From contig NZ_AP022565.1 of the NCBI RefSeq assembly GCF_010727325.1, positions 5,146,001-5,210,000 of the forward strand: a DNA stretch of 64,000 bases. Reading direction: 5' to 3'. Source of the DNA: Mycolicibacterium alvei. GTDB lineage: Bacteria; Actinomycetota; Actinomycetes; Mycobacteriales; Mycobacteriaceae. Shown one piece after another: positions 21,371-31,681 of this stretch. Within the stretch, counting starts at the first letter, position 1. The number at the start of each line of letters is the position of its first letter. A program made the translations under genes and the position numbers. The notes under the pieces were generated by a model. That model was not told where the DNA came from, did not search any database, and saw only the letters and a program-made list of their open reading frames with translations.

Positions 21371-22470
21371 AGCCAATCGTTGCGGCGGAACGTGCGGTAC
21401 AGCACGAAGCAGATGGTGGCCATCGCCAGGAGGACGGCGGGATAGCCCCAGGCCCACTGTAATTCGGGCATGTGCTCGAAGTTCATCCCGTAGATGCCTG
21501 CCATCGCGGTCGGCACCGCGGCGATCGCCACCCACGCCGAGATCTTGCGCATGTCTACGTTCTGCTGCATGGCGACTTTGCCGAGTGCTGCCTGCACCAA
21601 CGAGCTGAGCATCTCGTCGTAGCTCGTGACGCGGTCGGAGGCCTGCACATTGTGGTCGTGCACGTCGCGCATGTACCTGCGTACCTCGACCGAGATCAAG
21701 TCGTTGTGGTCGGTGAGCAACCGGGCCAGGGCGAGTGTCAGCGGCGCCACCGCGCGGCGCATTTCGACGACCTCCCGCTTGAGCAGGTAGATGCATTCGA
21801 TGTTGGTGTGGGTACCGGGGGAGAAGATGTCCTCCTCCATGGTGTCGATGTCGGTCTCCATCAGATCCGTCACGTCGAGGTAGCTGTCCACCACGTGGTC
21901 GGCAATCGCGTGCATGACCGCGAACGGTCCGAGTTTGAGGACGGCAGGCGAGGATTCGAGCCGTTTCCGTACACCGGCCAGTCCGCCGTGCTCGCCGTGG
22001 CGGACGGTGACGACGAAGTCGGGCCCGACGAAGATCATGATCTCGCCGGTCTCGACGATTTCGCGGGCCAGCGTCACCGACTCGTGCTCGACATAGTTGA
22101 TGGTCTTGAGCACCAGGAACAGGGTTTTGTCGTAGCGCTCGAGCTTGGGGCGCTGGTGGGCGTGCACCGCGTCCTCCACGGCCAGCTCGTGCAATCCGAA
22201 AACGTCTGCCACCGACTGCATCTGGAACTCGTCGGGTTCGTGAAGGCCGATCCAGACGAACGCCTTCTGGCCGGCTTCCTGCAACTCGCGGACCTTGGTC
22301 AAGGCTGCGGCGTGGGTGTATTTGCCGGGTAACCGGTCACCGCCGCAGTAGACACCGCAATCGACCATCGCCCGGGCGACCGGAACGTGGATCGCCTTGG
22401 CGTCGGGGTCGGCGGGACGGGGCTTTGCCGTCGCGCGCAGGGCCGGCGGCAAGGCGCGGAATGAGGGCAT
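21367..22470 (-). CDS. corA: CorA-type magnesium/cobalt transporter
   Basis: Mg2+/Co2+ channel of 367 residues. A large N-terminal cytoplasmic alpha/beta domain precedes two C-terminal transmembrane helices. The first helix ends with the selectivity signature GMN (GIYGMNFEHMPEL), and the short C-terminus is FRRNDWL. The protein should form a pentamer in the cytoplasmic membrane. It corresponds to Rv1239c (366 residues). The next gene upstream is divergent, with a 16-bp palindrome in the shared intergenic region. Confidence 0.94.
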   Translation of the reverse strand: MPSFRALPPALRATAKPRPADPDAKAIHVPVARAMVDCGVYCGGDRLPGKYTHAAALTKVRELQEAGQKAFVWIGLHEPDEFQMQSVADVFGLHELAVEDAVHAHQRPKLERYDKTLFLVLKTINYVEHESVTLAREIVETGEIMIFVGPDFVVTVRHGEHGGLAGVRKRLESSPAVLKLGPFAVMHAIADHVVDSYLDVTDLMETDIDTMEEDIFSPGTHTNIECIYLLKREVVEMRRAVAPLTLALARLLTDHNDLISVEVRRYMRDVHDHNVQASDRVTSYDEMLSSLVQAALGKVAMQQNVDMRKISAWVAIAAVPTAMAGIYGMNFEHMPELQWAWGYPAVLLAMATICFVLYRTFRRNDWL

Positions 22471-22530
22471 GATCTGCGACCTTCCTGCGCGGTGTGCAGC
22501 AACCTGACCAGCACAACGATGCTACGCGCA

Positions 22531-22546
22531 GTTACTGTTAAGTAAC
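22531..22546. promoter_or_regulatory. Palindrome between corA and malic enzyme gene
   Basis: GTTACT (22531-22536) and AGTAAC (22541-22546) form a perfect 6-bp inverted repeat with a 4-bp spacer, in the 132-bp divergent intergenic region. It is AT-richer than its surroundings, as expected for an operator, and it is placed to affect either promoter. No regulator can be named. Confidence 0.5.
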
Positions 22547-22590
22547 GCTCACCAGCGGGGAACCCGCCCATGTGAGATTTGGCGTTGAAG

Positions 22591-22602
22591 TACCCTTGCG
22601 CC

Positions 22603-22605
<3 letters not shown>
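22591..22605 (+). promoter_or_regulatory. -10 hexamer giving a leaderless malic enzyme transcript
   Basis: TACCCT (22591-22596, TANNNT type) ends 6 nt before the GTG at 22603. The start codon would therefore be at or next to the transcript 5' end. No Shine-Dalgarno is visible, in agreement. No good -35 match is seen. Confidence 0.5.
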
Positions 22606-23814
<1,209 letters not shown>

Positions 23815-23822
23815 GTTCACGA

Positions 23823-24665
23823 ATGCGCCGCGGTCTGGCGTCGGCACTGCTGGTGCTGCTCGGTCTGGTGGCGGCCGGCTGTGGTGGTCACCCGGCCCCG
23901 GCCCCACTTGCGGTCGGGGCCGGGCCGGCGCCCGAGTCGGAGTTGCTCGGCCATCTGTATGCCGCTGCGCTGCGCTATTACGGCACGCCGGCCGCGGTCA
24001 CCGAGACCGACGGTGTCCCAGGCGTGCTGGATTCGGGATCGGTGACCGTGCAGCCGGGGTTCACCGGTCGGTTCCTGACCGACCTTGATCCGACTGCCAC
24101 GGCCCGTGCCGACGAACAGGTCTACCGGGATCTGGTGTCGGCGCTGCCCGAAGGTGTCGCGGCCGGTGACTACACCATGTCGGCGCAGGACAAGCCCGCG
24201 CTCGTGGTCACCGAGGGCACCGCCACGGCGTGGGGCGGGACCGATCTGAGTGCACTGCGCCGCAACTGCGCACAGGCGCGCCCGGGTGCGGTGTCCGACG
24301 CCAAGGTGCCCAAAGTGGTGGGCTCGTGCACGCTGCCCAGGCCACTCGCGTTCCCCGATGACAAGAGTCTGTTCGCGGCGCTGCGAGCAGGCAAGATCAA
24401 CGCGGCCTGGTCGACGACGGCCGATCCGGCCATCCCGTCGGACCTGACCGTGCTGGCCGACAAGACCTCGCTGATCCGTGGCGAAAATGTGGTGCCGCTG
24501 TATCGCCGCAACACGCTCGACGAACGCCAGATCCTGGCACTCAACGAGATCGCCGGTGTCCTCGACACCGGGTCACTGGCCGACATGCGCAGGCAGGTCG
24601 CCGAGGGAGCGGATCCCGGTGCGGTGGCCGATGCATTCCTCCAGGCCAACCCGCTGGGCCACTAA
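23823..24665 (+). CDS. lpqZ: Substrate-binding lipoprotein LpqZ (OpuAC-type)
   Basis: Lipoprotein of 280 residues. The signal MRRGLASALLVLLGLVAAGC ends in the lipobox VAAGC with Cys20. The mature part resembles OpuAC-type osmoprotectant-binding proteins (SVTVQPGFTGRFL, the YRRNTLDERQILALNEIAGVLDT ending). No transporter genes adjoin it, so a partner ABC system must be elsewhere, or the protein has another role. It corresponds to Rv1244. It starts 8 bp after the malic enzyme stop and ends convergently 18 bp from the SDR gene. Confidence 0.85.
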   Translation: MRRGLASALLVLLGLVAAGCGGHPAPAPLAVGAGPAPESELLGHLYAAALRYYGTPAAVTETDGVPGVLDSGSVTVQPGFTGRFLTDLDPTATARADEQVYRDLVSALPEGVAAGDYTMSAQDKPALVVTEGTATAWGGTDLSALRRNCAQARPGAVSDAKVPKVVGSCTLPRPLAFPDDKSLFAALRAGKINAAWSTTADPAIPSDLTVLADKTSLIRGENVVPLYRRNTLDERQILALNEIAGVLDTGSLADMRRQVAEGADPGAVADAFLQANPLGH

Positions 24666-24683
24666 CCCTCGGCACACCCGTGA

Positions 24684-25508
24684 TCAGCGGGGGATCATGC
24701 GACCCATCGCGGAGGCGAACAGCTTCTGGTAACCGGAACCGGTGATCCGCACGATGACGTCGAGGATCTTGGCGTCGGCCCCGACCAGCACGCGCGCCTT
24801 GTCCTTGCGCACGGCCTCCAGGATGATCGTGGCCGCGCGCTGCGGGGTGGTCTTGGCCAGCTTCTCGTCGAAGGCCTCGGCGAGCGCCTTCTGGTCCAGT
24901 CCCTCGGCGGCGGTGCCGTTGCGGGCGATGGCGGTCTTGATCCCGCCGGGATGCACGCAGGTCACCTTGACCGGATGCTTGGCCAGGATCATCTCCTGGC
25001 GCAATGCCTCGGTGAAGCCTCGGACCGCGAACTTGGCCGAGTTGTAGGCCGCCTGCCCGGGTACGGAGAAGATGCCGAACAGGCTGGACACGTTGACGAT
25101 GTGGCCGTCGCCGGAGGCGATCAGGTGCGGCAGGAACGCCTTCGTGCCGTTGACGACGCCCCAGTAGTCGACGTCCATCACCCGCTCGATGTCCTTGAAC
25201 GGGCTGACCTCGACGTCGCCGGTGAACGCGATGCCGGCGTTGTTGTAGATCTGGTTGACCTTGCCGAAGTGCTCCTTGACCGCGTCGGCGTAGAGCAGGA
25301 AGGCCTCGCGCTCGGTGACGTCGATCCGGTCGGTCTTCACCTCGGCACCAATCGCCTTGAGTCGTTCCTCGGTGACCGCCAGACCCTCGGTGTCGACGTC
25401 GCTGATCGCCAGCTTGGCCCCCGAACGGCCGAGTTCGATCGCCAACGCCTGTCCGATGCCTGATCCGGCGCCGGTGACGACGGCGACCTTTCCGGCGAAG
25501 CCCTCCAT
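24684..25508 (-). CDS. Short-chain dehydrogenase/reductase (Rv1245c-like)
   Basis: Classical SDR of 274 residues. The Rossmann motif is TGAGSGIG (12-19), NNAG follows at 89-92, and the catalytic set is Ser141/142, Tyr155 and Lys159 (YNSAK). Asp37 after beta-2 (ISDVDT) suggests NAD(H) preference. Substrate is not predictable. It lies downstream of kgd on the same strand, separated by a hairpin; the relBE pair found between these genes in M. tuberculosis (Rv1246c-Rv1247c) is absent here. Confidence 0.9.
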   Translation of the reverse strand: MEGFAGKVAVVTGAGSGIGQALAIELGRSGAKLAISDVDTEGLAVTEERLKAIGAEVKTDRIDVTEREAFLLYADAVKEHFGKVNQIYNNAGIAFTGDVEVSPFKDIERVMDVDYWGVVNGTKAFLPHLIASGDGHIVNVSSLFGIFSVPGQAAYNSAKFAVRGFTEALRQEMILAKHPVKVTCVHPGGIKTAIARNGTAAEGLDQKALAEAFDEKLAKTTPQRAATIILEAVRKDKARVLVGADAKILDVIVRITGSGYQKLFASAMGRMIPR

Positions 25509-25582
25509 AGAACACTCCCTTGTGTCGATTGACTTGCGTCGAGATTACCCGGTACCCGCGGTCCTGACTGTGTCGGCCGCCT

Positions 25583-25605
25583 TGATCCGGATCCGGCGAG
25601 GATCA
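25583..25605 (-). terminator. Hairpin downstream of kgd
   Basis: TGATCC (25583-25588) and GGATCA (25600-25605) form a 6-bp stem with an 11-nt loop, about 10 bp past the kgd stop codon on the minus strand. The loop contains a further GGATCC palindrome. No U-tract is seen. Confidence 0.4.
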
Positions 25606-25614
25606 GGCAAACAC

Positions 25615-28600
25615 CTATCCGAAGGCCAGGTCGATGATCTCCTGCTGTTCGACGGCGTGCACCTTCGACGACCCCGAGGACGGAGCCGACATCGCGCGCC
25701 GAGAGATGCGCTTCATCGGGGTGAAGTAGTCCGGCAACACCTCGGGCAGGGTCAGGCCGAGTGACGGCCAGGCGCCCTGGTTGGCCGGCTCCTCCTGCAC
25801 CCAGAACTTCTCGGTGGCATTGGGGTAGCGGTCCAGCGTCTCGGCCAGCCGGCGCCGCGGCAGCGGGGCGAGCTGCTCGAGCCGCACGATCGCCACGTCG
25901 TCGCGGTTGTCCTTGGCCTTGCGTGCGGCCAGGTCGTAGTAGATCTTGCCGCTGCACAGCAGGACCCGGGTGACCTTGCTGCGGTCGCCCTCACCGTCGG
26001 TGTAGGTGGGCTCCTCGAGCACCGAGCGGAACTTCTGCTCGGTGAAGTCGCGGATGTCGCTGACCGCAGCTTTGTTGCGCAGCATCGACTTCGGGGTGAA
26101 GACGATCAGCGGACGCTGGATGCCGTCGAGGCCATGGCGGCGCAACAGGTGGAAGTAGTTCGCCGGGGTCGACGGTACCGCGATGGTCATCGAACCCTCG
26201 GCCCAGAGCTGCAGGAAGCGTTCGATGCGGCCCGAGGTGTGGTCGGGACCCTGTCCTTCGTGGCCGTGCGGCAGCAGCAGGACGACGTCGGAGAGCTGGC
26301 CCCACTTGGCCTCACCGGAGGAGATGAACTCGTCGATGATCGACTGGGCGCCGTTGACGAAGTCGCCGAACTGCGCCTCCCACAACACCATTGCGTCGGG
26401 ATTGCCCACCGAGTAGCCGTACTCGAAGCCCACTGCGGCGTATTCCGACAGCGCCGAGTTGTAGACCAGGAACTTGCCGCCGGTCGGGGTGCCGTCGTTG
26501 TTGGTGGCCAGCAGTTGCAGCGGGGTGAACTCCTCGCCGGTCTTGCGGTCGACGATCACCGAGTGGCGCTGGGTGAAGGTGCCGCGCTGGGTGTCCTGGC
26601 CCGACAGCCGGATCAGCTTGCCGTCCGCGATGAGCGAACCGAGCGCGAGCAACTCGGCGAATGCCCAGTCGACCTTGCCCTCGTAGGCCATCTCGCGGCG
26701 TTTCTCCAGTACCGGCTTGACCCGCGGGTGCACGGTGAAGCCGTCCGGCAGGGCCAGATGCGCGTCGCCGATGCGGGCGAGTAGCGACTTGTCCACCGCG
26801 GTTGCCAGGCGCTGCGGTATCTGCTGGTCGGATTCGACCGATTCGCTGGGCTCGGCCGCGTGCTTCTCCAACTCTCGGACCTCGTTGAACACCCGCTCCA
26901 GCTGACCCTGGTAGTCGCGCAGGGCGTCCTCGGCCTCTTTCATCGAGATGTCGCCGCGGCCGATCAGCGATTCGGTGTAGGCCTTGCGGGAGCCGCGCTT
27001 GGTGTCGATGACGTCGTACATGTAGGGCTGCGTCATCGACGGATCGTCGCCCTCGTTGTGTCCGCGGCGGCGGTAGCACAGCATGTCGATGACGACGTCC
27101 TTCTTGAACGCCTGGCGGAAGTCGACTGCCAACCGCGCCACCCAGGCGCAGGCTTCCGGGTCGTCGCCGTTGACATGGAAGATCGGTGCGCCGATCATCT
27201 TGGCGACGTCGGTGCAGTACTCGCTGGAGCGCGAATCCGTTGGCGCCGTGGTGAACCCGATCTGGTTGTTGACCACGATGTGGACGGTGCCGCCGGTGGT
27301 GTAACCGTCCAGCAGCGCCAGGTTCAGGGTCTCGGCGACCACACCCTGGCCGGCGAACGCCGCGTCACCGTGCAGCATCAGCGGGACGACGGGGTACTCG
27401 CCGGAAACGTCGGCGTCCTTGCCGGGATCCAGCAGATCCTGCTTGGCCCGCACCAGGCCTTCGAGCACCGGGTCGACGGCCTCGAGGTGGCTCGGGTTGG
27501 CGGTCAGCGACACCTCGATGTCGTTGTCGCCGAACATCTGAATGTAGGTGCCTGTGGCGCCGAGGTGGTACTTCACGTCGCCGGAGCCGTGTGCCTGGCT
27601 GGGGTTGAGGTTGCCCTCGAACTCGGTGAAGATCTGGCTGTAGGGCTTGCCGACGATGTTGGCCAGCACGTTGAGTCGGCCGCGGTGCGGCATGCCGATG
27701 ACCACCTCGTCGAGCGCGTGCTCGGCGCACTGGTCGATCGCGGCGTCCATCATCGGGATGACGGTCTCTGCGCCTTCCAGTGAGAACCGCTTCTGGCCAA
27801 CGTATTTGGTCTGCAGGAAGGTCTCGAACGCTTCGGCCGCGTTGAGCTTGCTCAGGATGTACTTCTGCTCGGCGACGGTCGGCTTGTCGTGCTTGATCTC
27901 GACGCGCTCCTGGAGCCAGCGCTGCTGCTCCGGCTCGAGGATGTGGGTGTACTCGACACCGATGTGACGGCAGTAGGCGTCGCGCAGCACCGAGAGCACG
28001 TCGCGCAGTTTCATGTACTGCTTGCCGGAGAACCCGTCGACCTTGAACTCGCGGTCGAGGTCCCACAGCGTCAGCCCGTGGGTGTTGACGTCGAGGTCGG
28101 GGTGGCTGCGGAACCGGGTTTTGTCCAGGCGCAGCGGGTCGATGTCGGCCATCAGGTGGCCGCGGTTGCGGTAGGCCGCGATCAATTCGATGACGCGGGC
28201 GTTCTTGTCGGCGATGGAGTCCGGGTTGTCCGTGCGCCAGCGCACCGGCTCATACGGGATGCCGAGTTCGCGGAAGATCTCGTCGAAGAATTCATCGTCG
28301 AGCAGGAACTGGTGGATGGTGCGCAGGAAGTCGCCCGACTCCGCACCCTGGATGATGCGGTGGTCGTAGGTCGAGGTCAGAGTGATCAGCTTGCCGATGC
28401 CCAGGTCGGCGATGCGTTCATCGCTGGCCCCCTGGAACTCGGCGGGGTACTCCATGGCCCCGGCGCCGATGATGGCGCCCTGGCCCTGCATCAGCCGCGG
28501 CACCGAGTGCACGGTGCCGATGGTGCCGGGGTTGGTCAGGGAGATGGTCACGCCCGAGAAGTCCTCGGCGGTCAGCTTGCCGTCGCGGGCGCGGCGCACG

Positions 28601-29310
28601 ATATCCTCGTAGGCCGCGATAAACTGGCCGAAATGCATTGTCTCGCAACGCTTGATGGCGGCGACGACGAGCGATCGGCTGCCATCCTTGCCGGGCAGGT
28701 CGATGGCCAGGCCAAGGTTTGTATGGGCCGGGGTGACCGCGGCGGGTTTGCCGTTGGCCTCGGCGAAGTAGCGGTTCATGTTCGGGAACTTCTTGACCGC
28801 CTGCACGATCGCGTAGCCGAGCAGGTGGGTGAAGCTGACCTTGCCACCGCGGGTGCGCTTGAGGTGGTTGTTGATGACGATGCGGTTGTCGATCATCGCC
28901 TTGGCCGGGATGGCCCGGACGCTGGTCGCGGTGGGCACCTCCAGCGAGGCGTTCATGTTCTTGACGACGGCGGCCGCGGCGCCGCGCAGCACCTGCGCCT
29001 CGTCGCCCTCGGCGGGCGCGGGGCCCGGCTTTGCCGGCTTGGCCGGTGCCGCCTTGGCGGGCGCAGCCGGCTTGGCAGGCGCGGCGGATGCAGCGGACGC
29101 AGCAGGAGTTGCTGCCGGCGCGGCGGCGGGCGCTGCCGGTGGGGTCGACTGACCGTTGGCGGCGGTGTTGTCGGTGGTGGGCTCAGGGGAGTAGTCGACC
29201 AGAAATTCGTGCCAACTCGGATCCACCGAAGAGGGATCCTCGCGGAACTTGCGATACATCTCCTCGACCAACCACTCGTTCTGTCCGAATGGTGAAGGTG
29301 AACTGCTCAC
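25615..29310 (-). CDS. kgd: Multifunctional 2-oxoglutarate metabolism enzyme Kgd (SucA with E2-like domain)
   Basis: Large ThDP enzyme of the TCA cycle, 1231 residues, the same length as M. tuberculosis Kgd. It carries an N-terminal E1 segment ([33 protein letters not shown]...), an Ala/Pro-rich linker (about 50-95), an E2-type succinyltransferase domain (about 115-350, with [16 protein letters not shown]), then the E1o dehydrogenase/decarboxylase domains (from about 400). It works as 2-oxoglutarate decarboxylase, carboligase and ODH component, and in mycobacteria is inhibited by unphosphorylated GarA. GTG 29310 is chosen by homology; GTG 29319 and ATG 29352 are alternatives. Confidence 0.95.
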   Translation of the reverse strand: MSSSPSPFGQNEWLVEEMYRKFREDPSSVDPSWHEFLVDYSPEPTTDNTAANGQSTPPAAPAAAPAATPAASAASAAPAKPAAPAKAAPAKPAKPGPAPAEGDEAQVLRGAAAAVVKNMNASLEVPTATSVRAIPAKAMIDNRIVINNHLKRTRGGKVSFTHLLGYAIVQAVKKFPNMNRYFAEANGKPAAVTPAHTNLGLAIDLPGKDGSRSLVVAAIKRCETMHFGQFIAAYEDIVRRARDGKLTAEDFSGVTISLTNPGTIGTVHSVPRLMQGQGAIIGAGAMEYPAEFQGASDERIADLGIGKLITLTSTYDHRIIQGAESGDFLRTIHQFLLDDEFFDEIFRELGIPYEPVRWRTDNPDSIADKNARVIELIAAYRNRGHLMADIDPLRLDKTRFRSHPDLDVNTHGLTLWDLDREFKVDGFSGKQYMKLRDVLSVLRDAYCRHIGVEYTHILEPEQQRWLQERVEIKHDKPTVAEQKYILSKLNAAEAFETFLQTKYVGQKRFSLEGAETVIPMMDAAIDQCAEHALDEVVIGMPHRGRLNVLANIVGKPYSQIFTEFEGNLNPSQAHGSGDVKYHLGATGTYIQMFGDNDIEVSLTANPSHLEAVDPVLEGLVRAKQDLLDPGKDADVSGEYPVVPLMLHGDAAFAGQGVVAETLNLALLDGYTTGGTVHIVVNNQIGFTTAPTDSRSSEYCTDVAKMIGAPIFHVNGDDPEACAWVARLAVDFRQAFKKDVVIDMLCYRRRGHNEGDDPSMTQPYMYDVIDTKRGSRKAYTESLIGRGDISMKEAEDALRDYQGQLERVFNEVRELEKHAAEPSESVESDQQIPQRLATAVDKSLLARIGDAHLALPDGFTVHPRVKPVLEKRREMAYEGKVDWAFAELLALGSLIADGKLIRLSGQDTQRGTFTQRHSVIVDRKTGEEFTPLQLLATNNDGTPTGGKFLVYNSALSEYAAVGFEYGYSVGNPDAMVLWEAQFGDFVNGAQSIIDEFISSGEAKWGQLSDVVLLLPHGHEGQGPDHTSGRIERFLQLWAEGSMTIAVPSTPANYFHLLRRHGLDGIQRPLIVFTPKSMLRNKAAVSDIRDFTEQKFRSVLEEPTYTDGEGDRSKVTRVLLCSGKIYYDLAARKAKDNRDDVAIVRLEQLAPLPRRRLAETLDRYPNATEKFWVQEEPANQGAWPSLGLTLPEVLPDYFTPMKRISRRAMSAPSSGSSKVHAVEQQEIIDLAFG

Positions 29311-29454
29311 GGCAGACACTCGCCTCGATTCTTGTGTCCGGCTCGCCGTCACAAGGAGGCTTGCCGCTTGTGTTGTTCTGTGGACGGTCGACCCCGCTCG
29401 AACCGCCGCATAAAGGCTATCGCCTTTCAGCGCCGCCTGAGGTCACCATCGGCC

Positions 29455-30225
29455 TCAGGAGTCAGCGGACGGCAGCACATGCAACGTTGCGGGCCACCGC
29501 GGCGGGGGCGCGCCGAACGCCTGGCGGGCGTTGGCAACGATCTTCTTACCCATCAGCCGGTTGCCGACACCGCCGATGACAGCGCCGATGCCTACCGGCA
29601 GCATCTTGCCGAAAGCTATCGCGCCGCGCTTGAGGGTATACCGCTTGACGAAGTACTTGACCAGCCGGGAGTTGAGCTGCGAGACCGCGGGCAATGGCAA
29701 CGTTGCTGCGCCCTCGGACAGCCAGGCACCGCTGGTGCGTCCGGTGCCCAGCAGGTCGGCGATGGCCTGCTTGCTGTCCTCGCCGACGAGGACCGAAAGC
29801 ACCAGCGCGCGGCGCCGTTCGCGATGGTCGGCGGGGATGCCGTACACCTCGGCGACCGCGAGCACGAACACCGACGTGGCCTCCAGGAACACCACCGTCT
29901 CGCCGGCCACGGCCGACAGTGCAGCCAGGGTTCCGATGCCGGGGAACGCGGCGGCCGAACCGACGGCGGCGCCGCTGGCCATCACCGCGGCCAGGTAGTG
30001 CTTCTCCAGGCGGGTGACGATCTCGGCCGGGGTGGCATCGGATTGATGGCTGCGCAACCGGTCCACATACGCCTTGACGGCGGGGGCCTGGACGCGGGCG
30101 CTGCGCTCGATGATGGACGAGAGCACTTTCGCAGCAGTGCTGGGATCTTCGGTCTCTTCGACCTTCGCCGGCAGTTGGGCTTTGGACCGCGCACGCACTT
30201 CGGGGCCTCCCAGGTGTGAACCCAT
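29455..30225 (-). CDS. EcsC-like conserved protein (Rv1249c-like)
   Basis: Protein of 256 residues corresponding in place and size to Rv1249c. A hydrophobic glycine/alanine stretch (AAVMASGAAVGSAAAFPGIGTLAALSAVAGETVVFLEATSVFVLAVAEVYGI) spans about 78-127, and another near 210-225 (AFGKMLPVGIGAVIGGVGNRLMGKKI). The pattern resembles the EcsC family, but I could not confirm membership. The N-terminus is helical and charged. Function unknown. It lies upstream of kgd on the same strand and is divergent from the MFS gene. Confidence 0.75.
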   Translation of the reverse strand: MGSHLGGPEVRARSKAQLPAKVEETEDPSTAAKVLSSIIERSARVQAPAVKAYVDRLRSHQSDATPAEIVTRLEKHYLAAVMASGAAVGSAAAFPGIGTLAALSAVAGETVVFLEATSVFVLAVAEVYGIPADHRERRRALVLSVLVGEDSKQAIADLLGTGRTSGAWLSEGAATLPLPAVSQLNSRLVKYFVKRYTLKRGAIAFGKMLPVGIGAVIGGVGNRLMGKKIVANARQAFGAPPPRWPATLHVLPSADS

Positions 30226-30296
30226 CGTTGACTGCCAGGCTAACGCCTGACCTGATGCCGGGAGAACGAACGGCCACCCGTTGCTGGTGCCCGAGG

Positions 30297-30310
30297 GTGA
30301 CAGCCGTCAC
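30297..30310. promoter_or_regulatory. CRP-type palindrome in the divergent Rv1249c-like / MFS region
   Basis: GTGA-CAGCCG-TCAC matches the core of the mycobacterial CRP (Rv3676) site, GTGA-N6-TCAC; the flanking bases (G and T) are not the ideal T and A. It lies 39 bp upstream of the MFS ATG. An eight-base match is expected about once by chance in a window this size, so this is a candidate only. Confidence 0.3.
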
Positions 30311-30348
30311 TGGGAACAAAAAACTCGAATGCGGGGCTGTTCAGCTTC

Positions 30349-31635
30349 ATGGCATCATCGCGCGACGTGGACCAGACGACATCGCCAGGCGCGCCGAGCC
30401 GGATCCGGATGATTCTCGTCCTGGGCGCCCTGGTGGCGCTGGGTCCGCTCACCATCGACATGTACCTGCCGGCGCTGCCGCGGATCGCCGATGAGCTCTC
30501 GATCTCGTCCTCGGTGTCGCAGCTGACACTCACCGGAACCCTGGCCGGACTGGCCCTGGGGCAGCTGATCGTCGGCCCGTTGTCGGACTCGCTGGGCCGC
30601 AGGCGCCCGTTGATGGCCGGCATCGTGCTGCACATGGTGGCCTCGGTGCTGTGTGTGCTGGCACCCGACATCGTGACCCTCGGGGTGGCGCGCGGTCTGC
30701 AGGGCATGGGTGCGGCGGCGGCCTCGGTGGTGGCCATCGCCGTGGTCGGTGACCTGTTCAGCGGCACGGTGGCGGCCACAGTGATGTCCCGGTTGATGCT
30801 GGTGCTCGGGGTGGCCCCGGTGCTGGCCCCGTCGTTGGGAGCGGCGGTGCTGTTGCACGGGTCCTGGCACTGGGTCTTCGTCGCGCTGGTGGTGGTGGCC
30901 GGGGGCCTGTTGGCGATGGCCGCGCTCGCCCTTCCCGAAACCCTGCCCGTCGCCCACCGGCGCCCGCTCGCGGTGAGCGGCATCATCGGCACCTACATCG
31001 AGCTGCTGCGCGACTCGCGATTCGTGATCCTGGTGTTGGTGGCCGCGCTGGGCATGTCCGGGCTGTTCGCCTACATCTCGGCGGCGCCGTTCGTCCTGCA
31101 GGGCCACTACGGTCTCGACCAGCAGGCGTTCGCGCTGGTGTTCGCCGCGGGTGCGATCGCACTGATCGGCGCCACACAGTTCAACGTCGTACTGCTGCGC
31201 CGGTTCTCTCCGCAGGCCATCACGGTGGCGGCGCTGAGTTGGTCGGCACTGGCCGGAGCGGTGTTCGTCACCTTGACCGTCGCGGGGGTGGGCGGACTGT
31301 CCGCGTTCGTGGCGCCGGTGCTGGCGATCCTGGCCGGTATGGGCCTGGTGCTCCCCAACGCCCCGGCGGTCGCACTGTCGCGTCATCCCGAAGCCGCCGG
31401 AACGGCAGCTGCACTGCTGGGGGCGGCGCAGTTCGGGCTCGGTGCCGCGGTCGCCCCGGCGATCGGGGCTCTGGGCAACGGCGCACTGGCGCTGTCGTGG
31501 GTGATGACGGCCGGCATGGCGATCGCCCTGGCGGCGTTGCTGTTGGTCGGTCGGCGTAACGGCGACGACGACCCCGACGAATACCCAGGCGACTCATTCG
31601 ATGCCGCTCCGGAAGTGGTTGCCGAGCCGGCCTGA
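30349..31635 (+). CDS. Bcr/CflA-type multidrug efflux MFS transporter
   Basis: Twelve-helix MFS exporter of 428 residues. The Bcr/CflA signature is seen in helix 1 (LGPLTIDMYLPALPRIADEL) with the acidic residue of the family, and motif A after helix 2 is GPLSDSLGRRRPLM. Hydrophobic segments cover almost the whole length, ending in an acidic tail (NGDDDPDEYPGDSF). Likely proton-driven export of drugs or similar small molecules. No counterpart in this place in M. tuberculosis as far as I recall; followed 46 bp later by a second, unrelated MFS gene on the same strand. Confidence 0.88.
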   Translation: MASSRDVDQTTSPGAPSRIRMILVLGALVALGPLTIDMYLPALPRIADELSISSSVSQLTLTGTLAGLALGQLIVGPLSDSLGRRRPLMAGIVLHMVASVLCVLAPDIVTLGVARGLQGMGAAAASVVAIAVVGDLFSGTVAATVMSRLMLVLGVAPVLAPSLGAAVLLHGSWHWVFVALVVVAGGLLAMAALALPETLPVAHRRPLAVSGIIGTYIELLRDSRFVILVLVAALGMSGLFAYISAAPFVLQGHYGLDQQAFALVFAAGAIALIGATQFNVVLLRRFSPQAITVAALSWSALAGAVFVTLTVAGVGGLSAFVAPVLAILAGMGLVLPNAPAVALSRHPEAAGTAAALLGAAQFGLGAAVAPAIGALGNGALALSWVMTAGMAIALAALLLVGRRNGDDDPDEYPGDSFDAAPEVVAEPA

Positions 31636-31681
31636 GCCGGTCCCGGGTAGCCTCGGCTGGGCCGTCAACCACTGAGAAGAC

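Noticed and set aside
25583..25605. Riboswitch or attenuator before the SDR gene
   Set aside because: The hairpin is short and immediately follows kgd, so a terminator is the simpler reading.
27889..29295. A 468-codon plus-strand open frame opposite kgd
   Set aside because: Composition is that of an antisense frame of kgd, with no recognisable domain or ribosome site.
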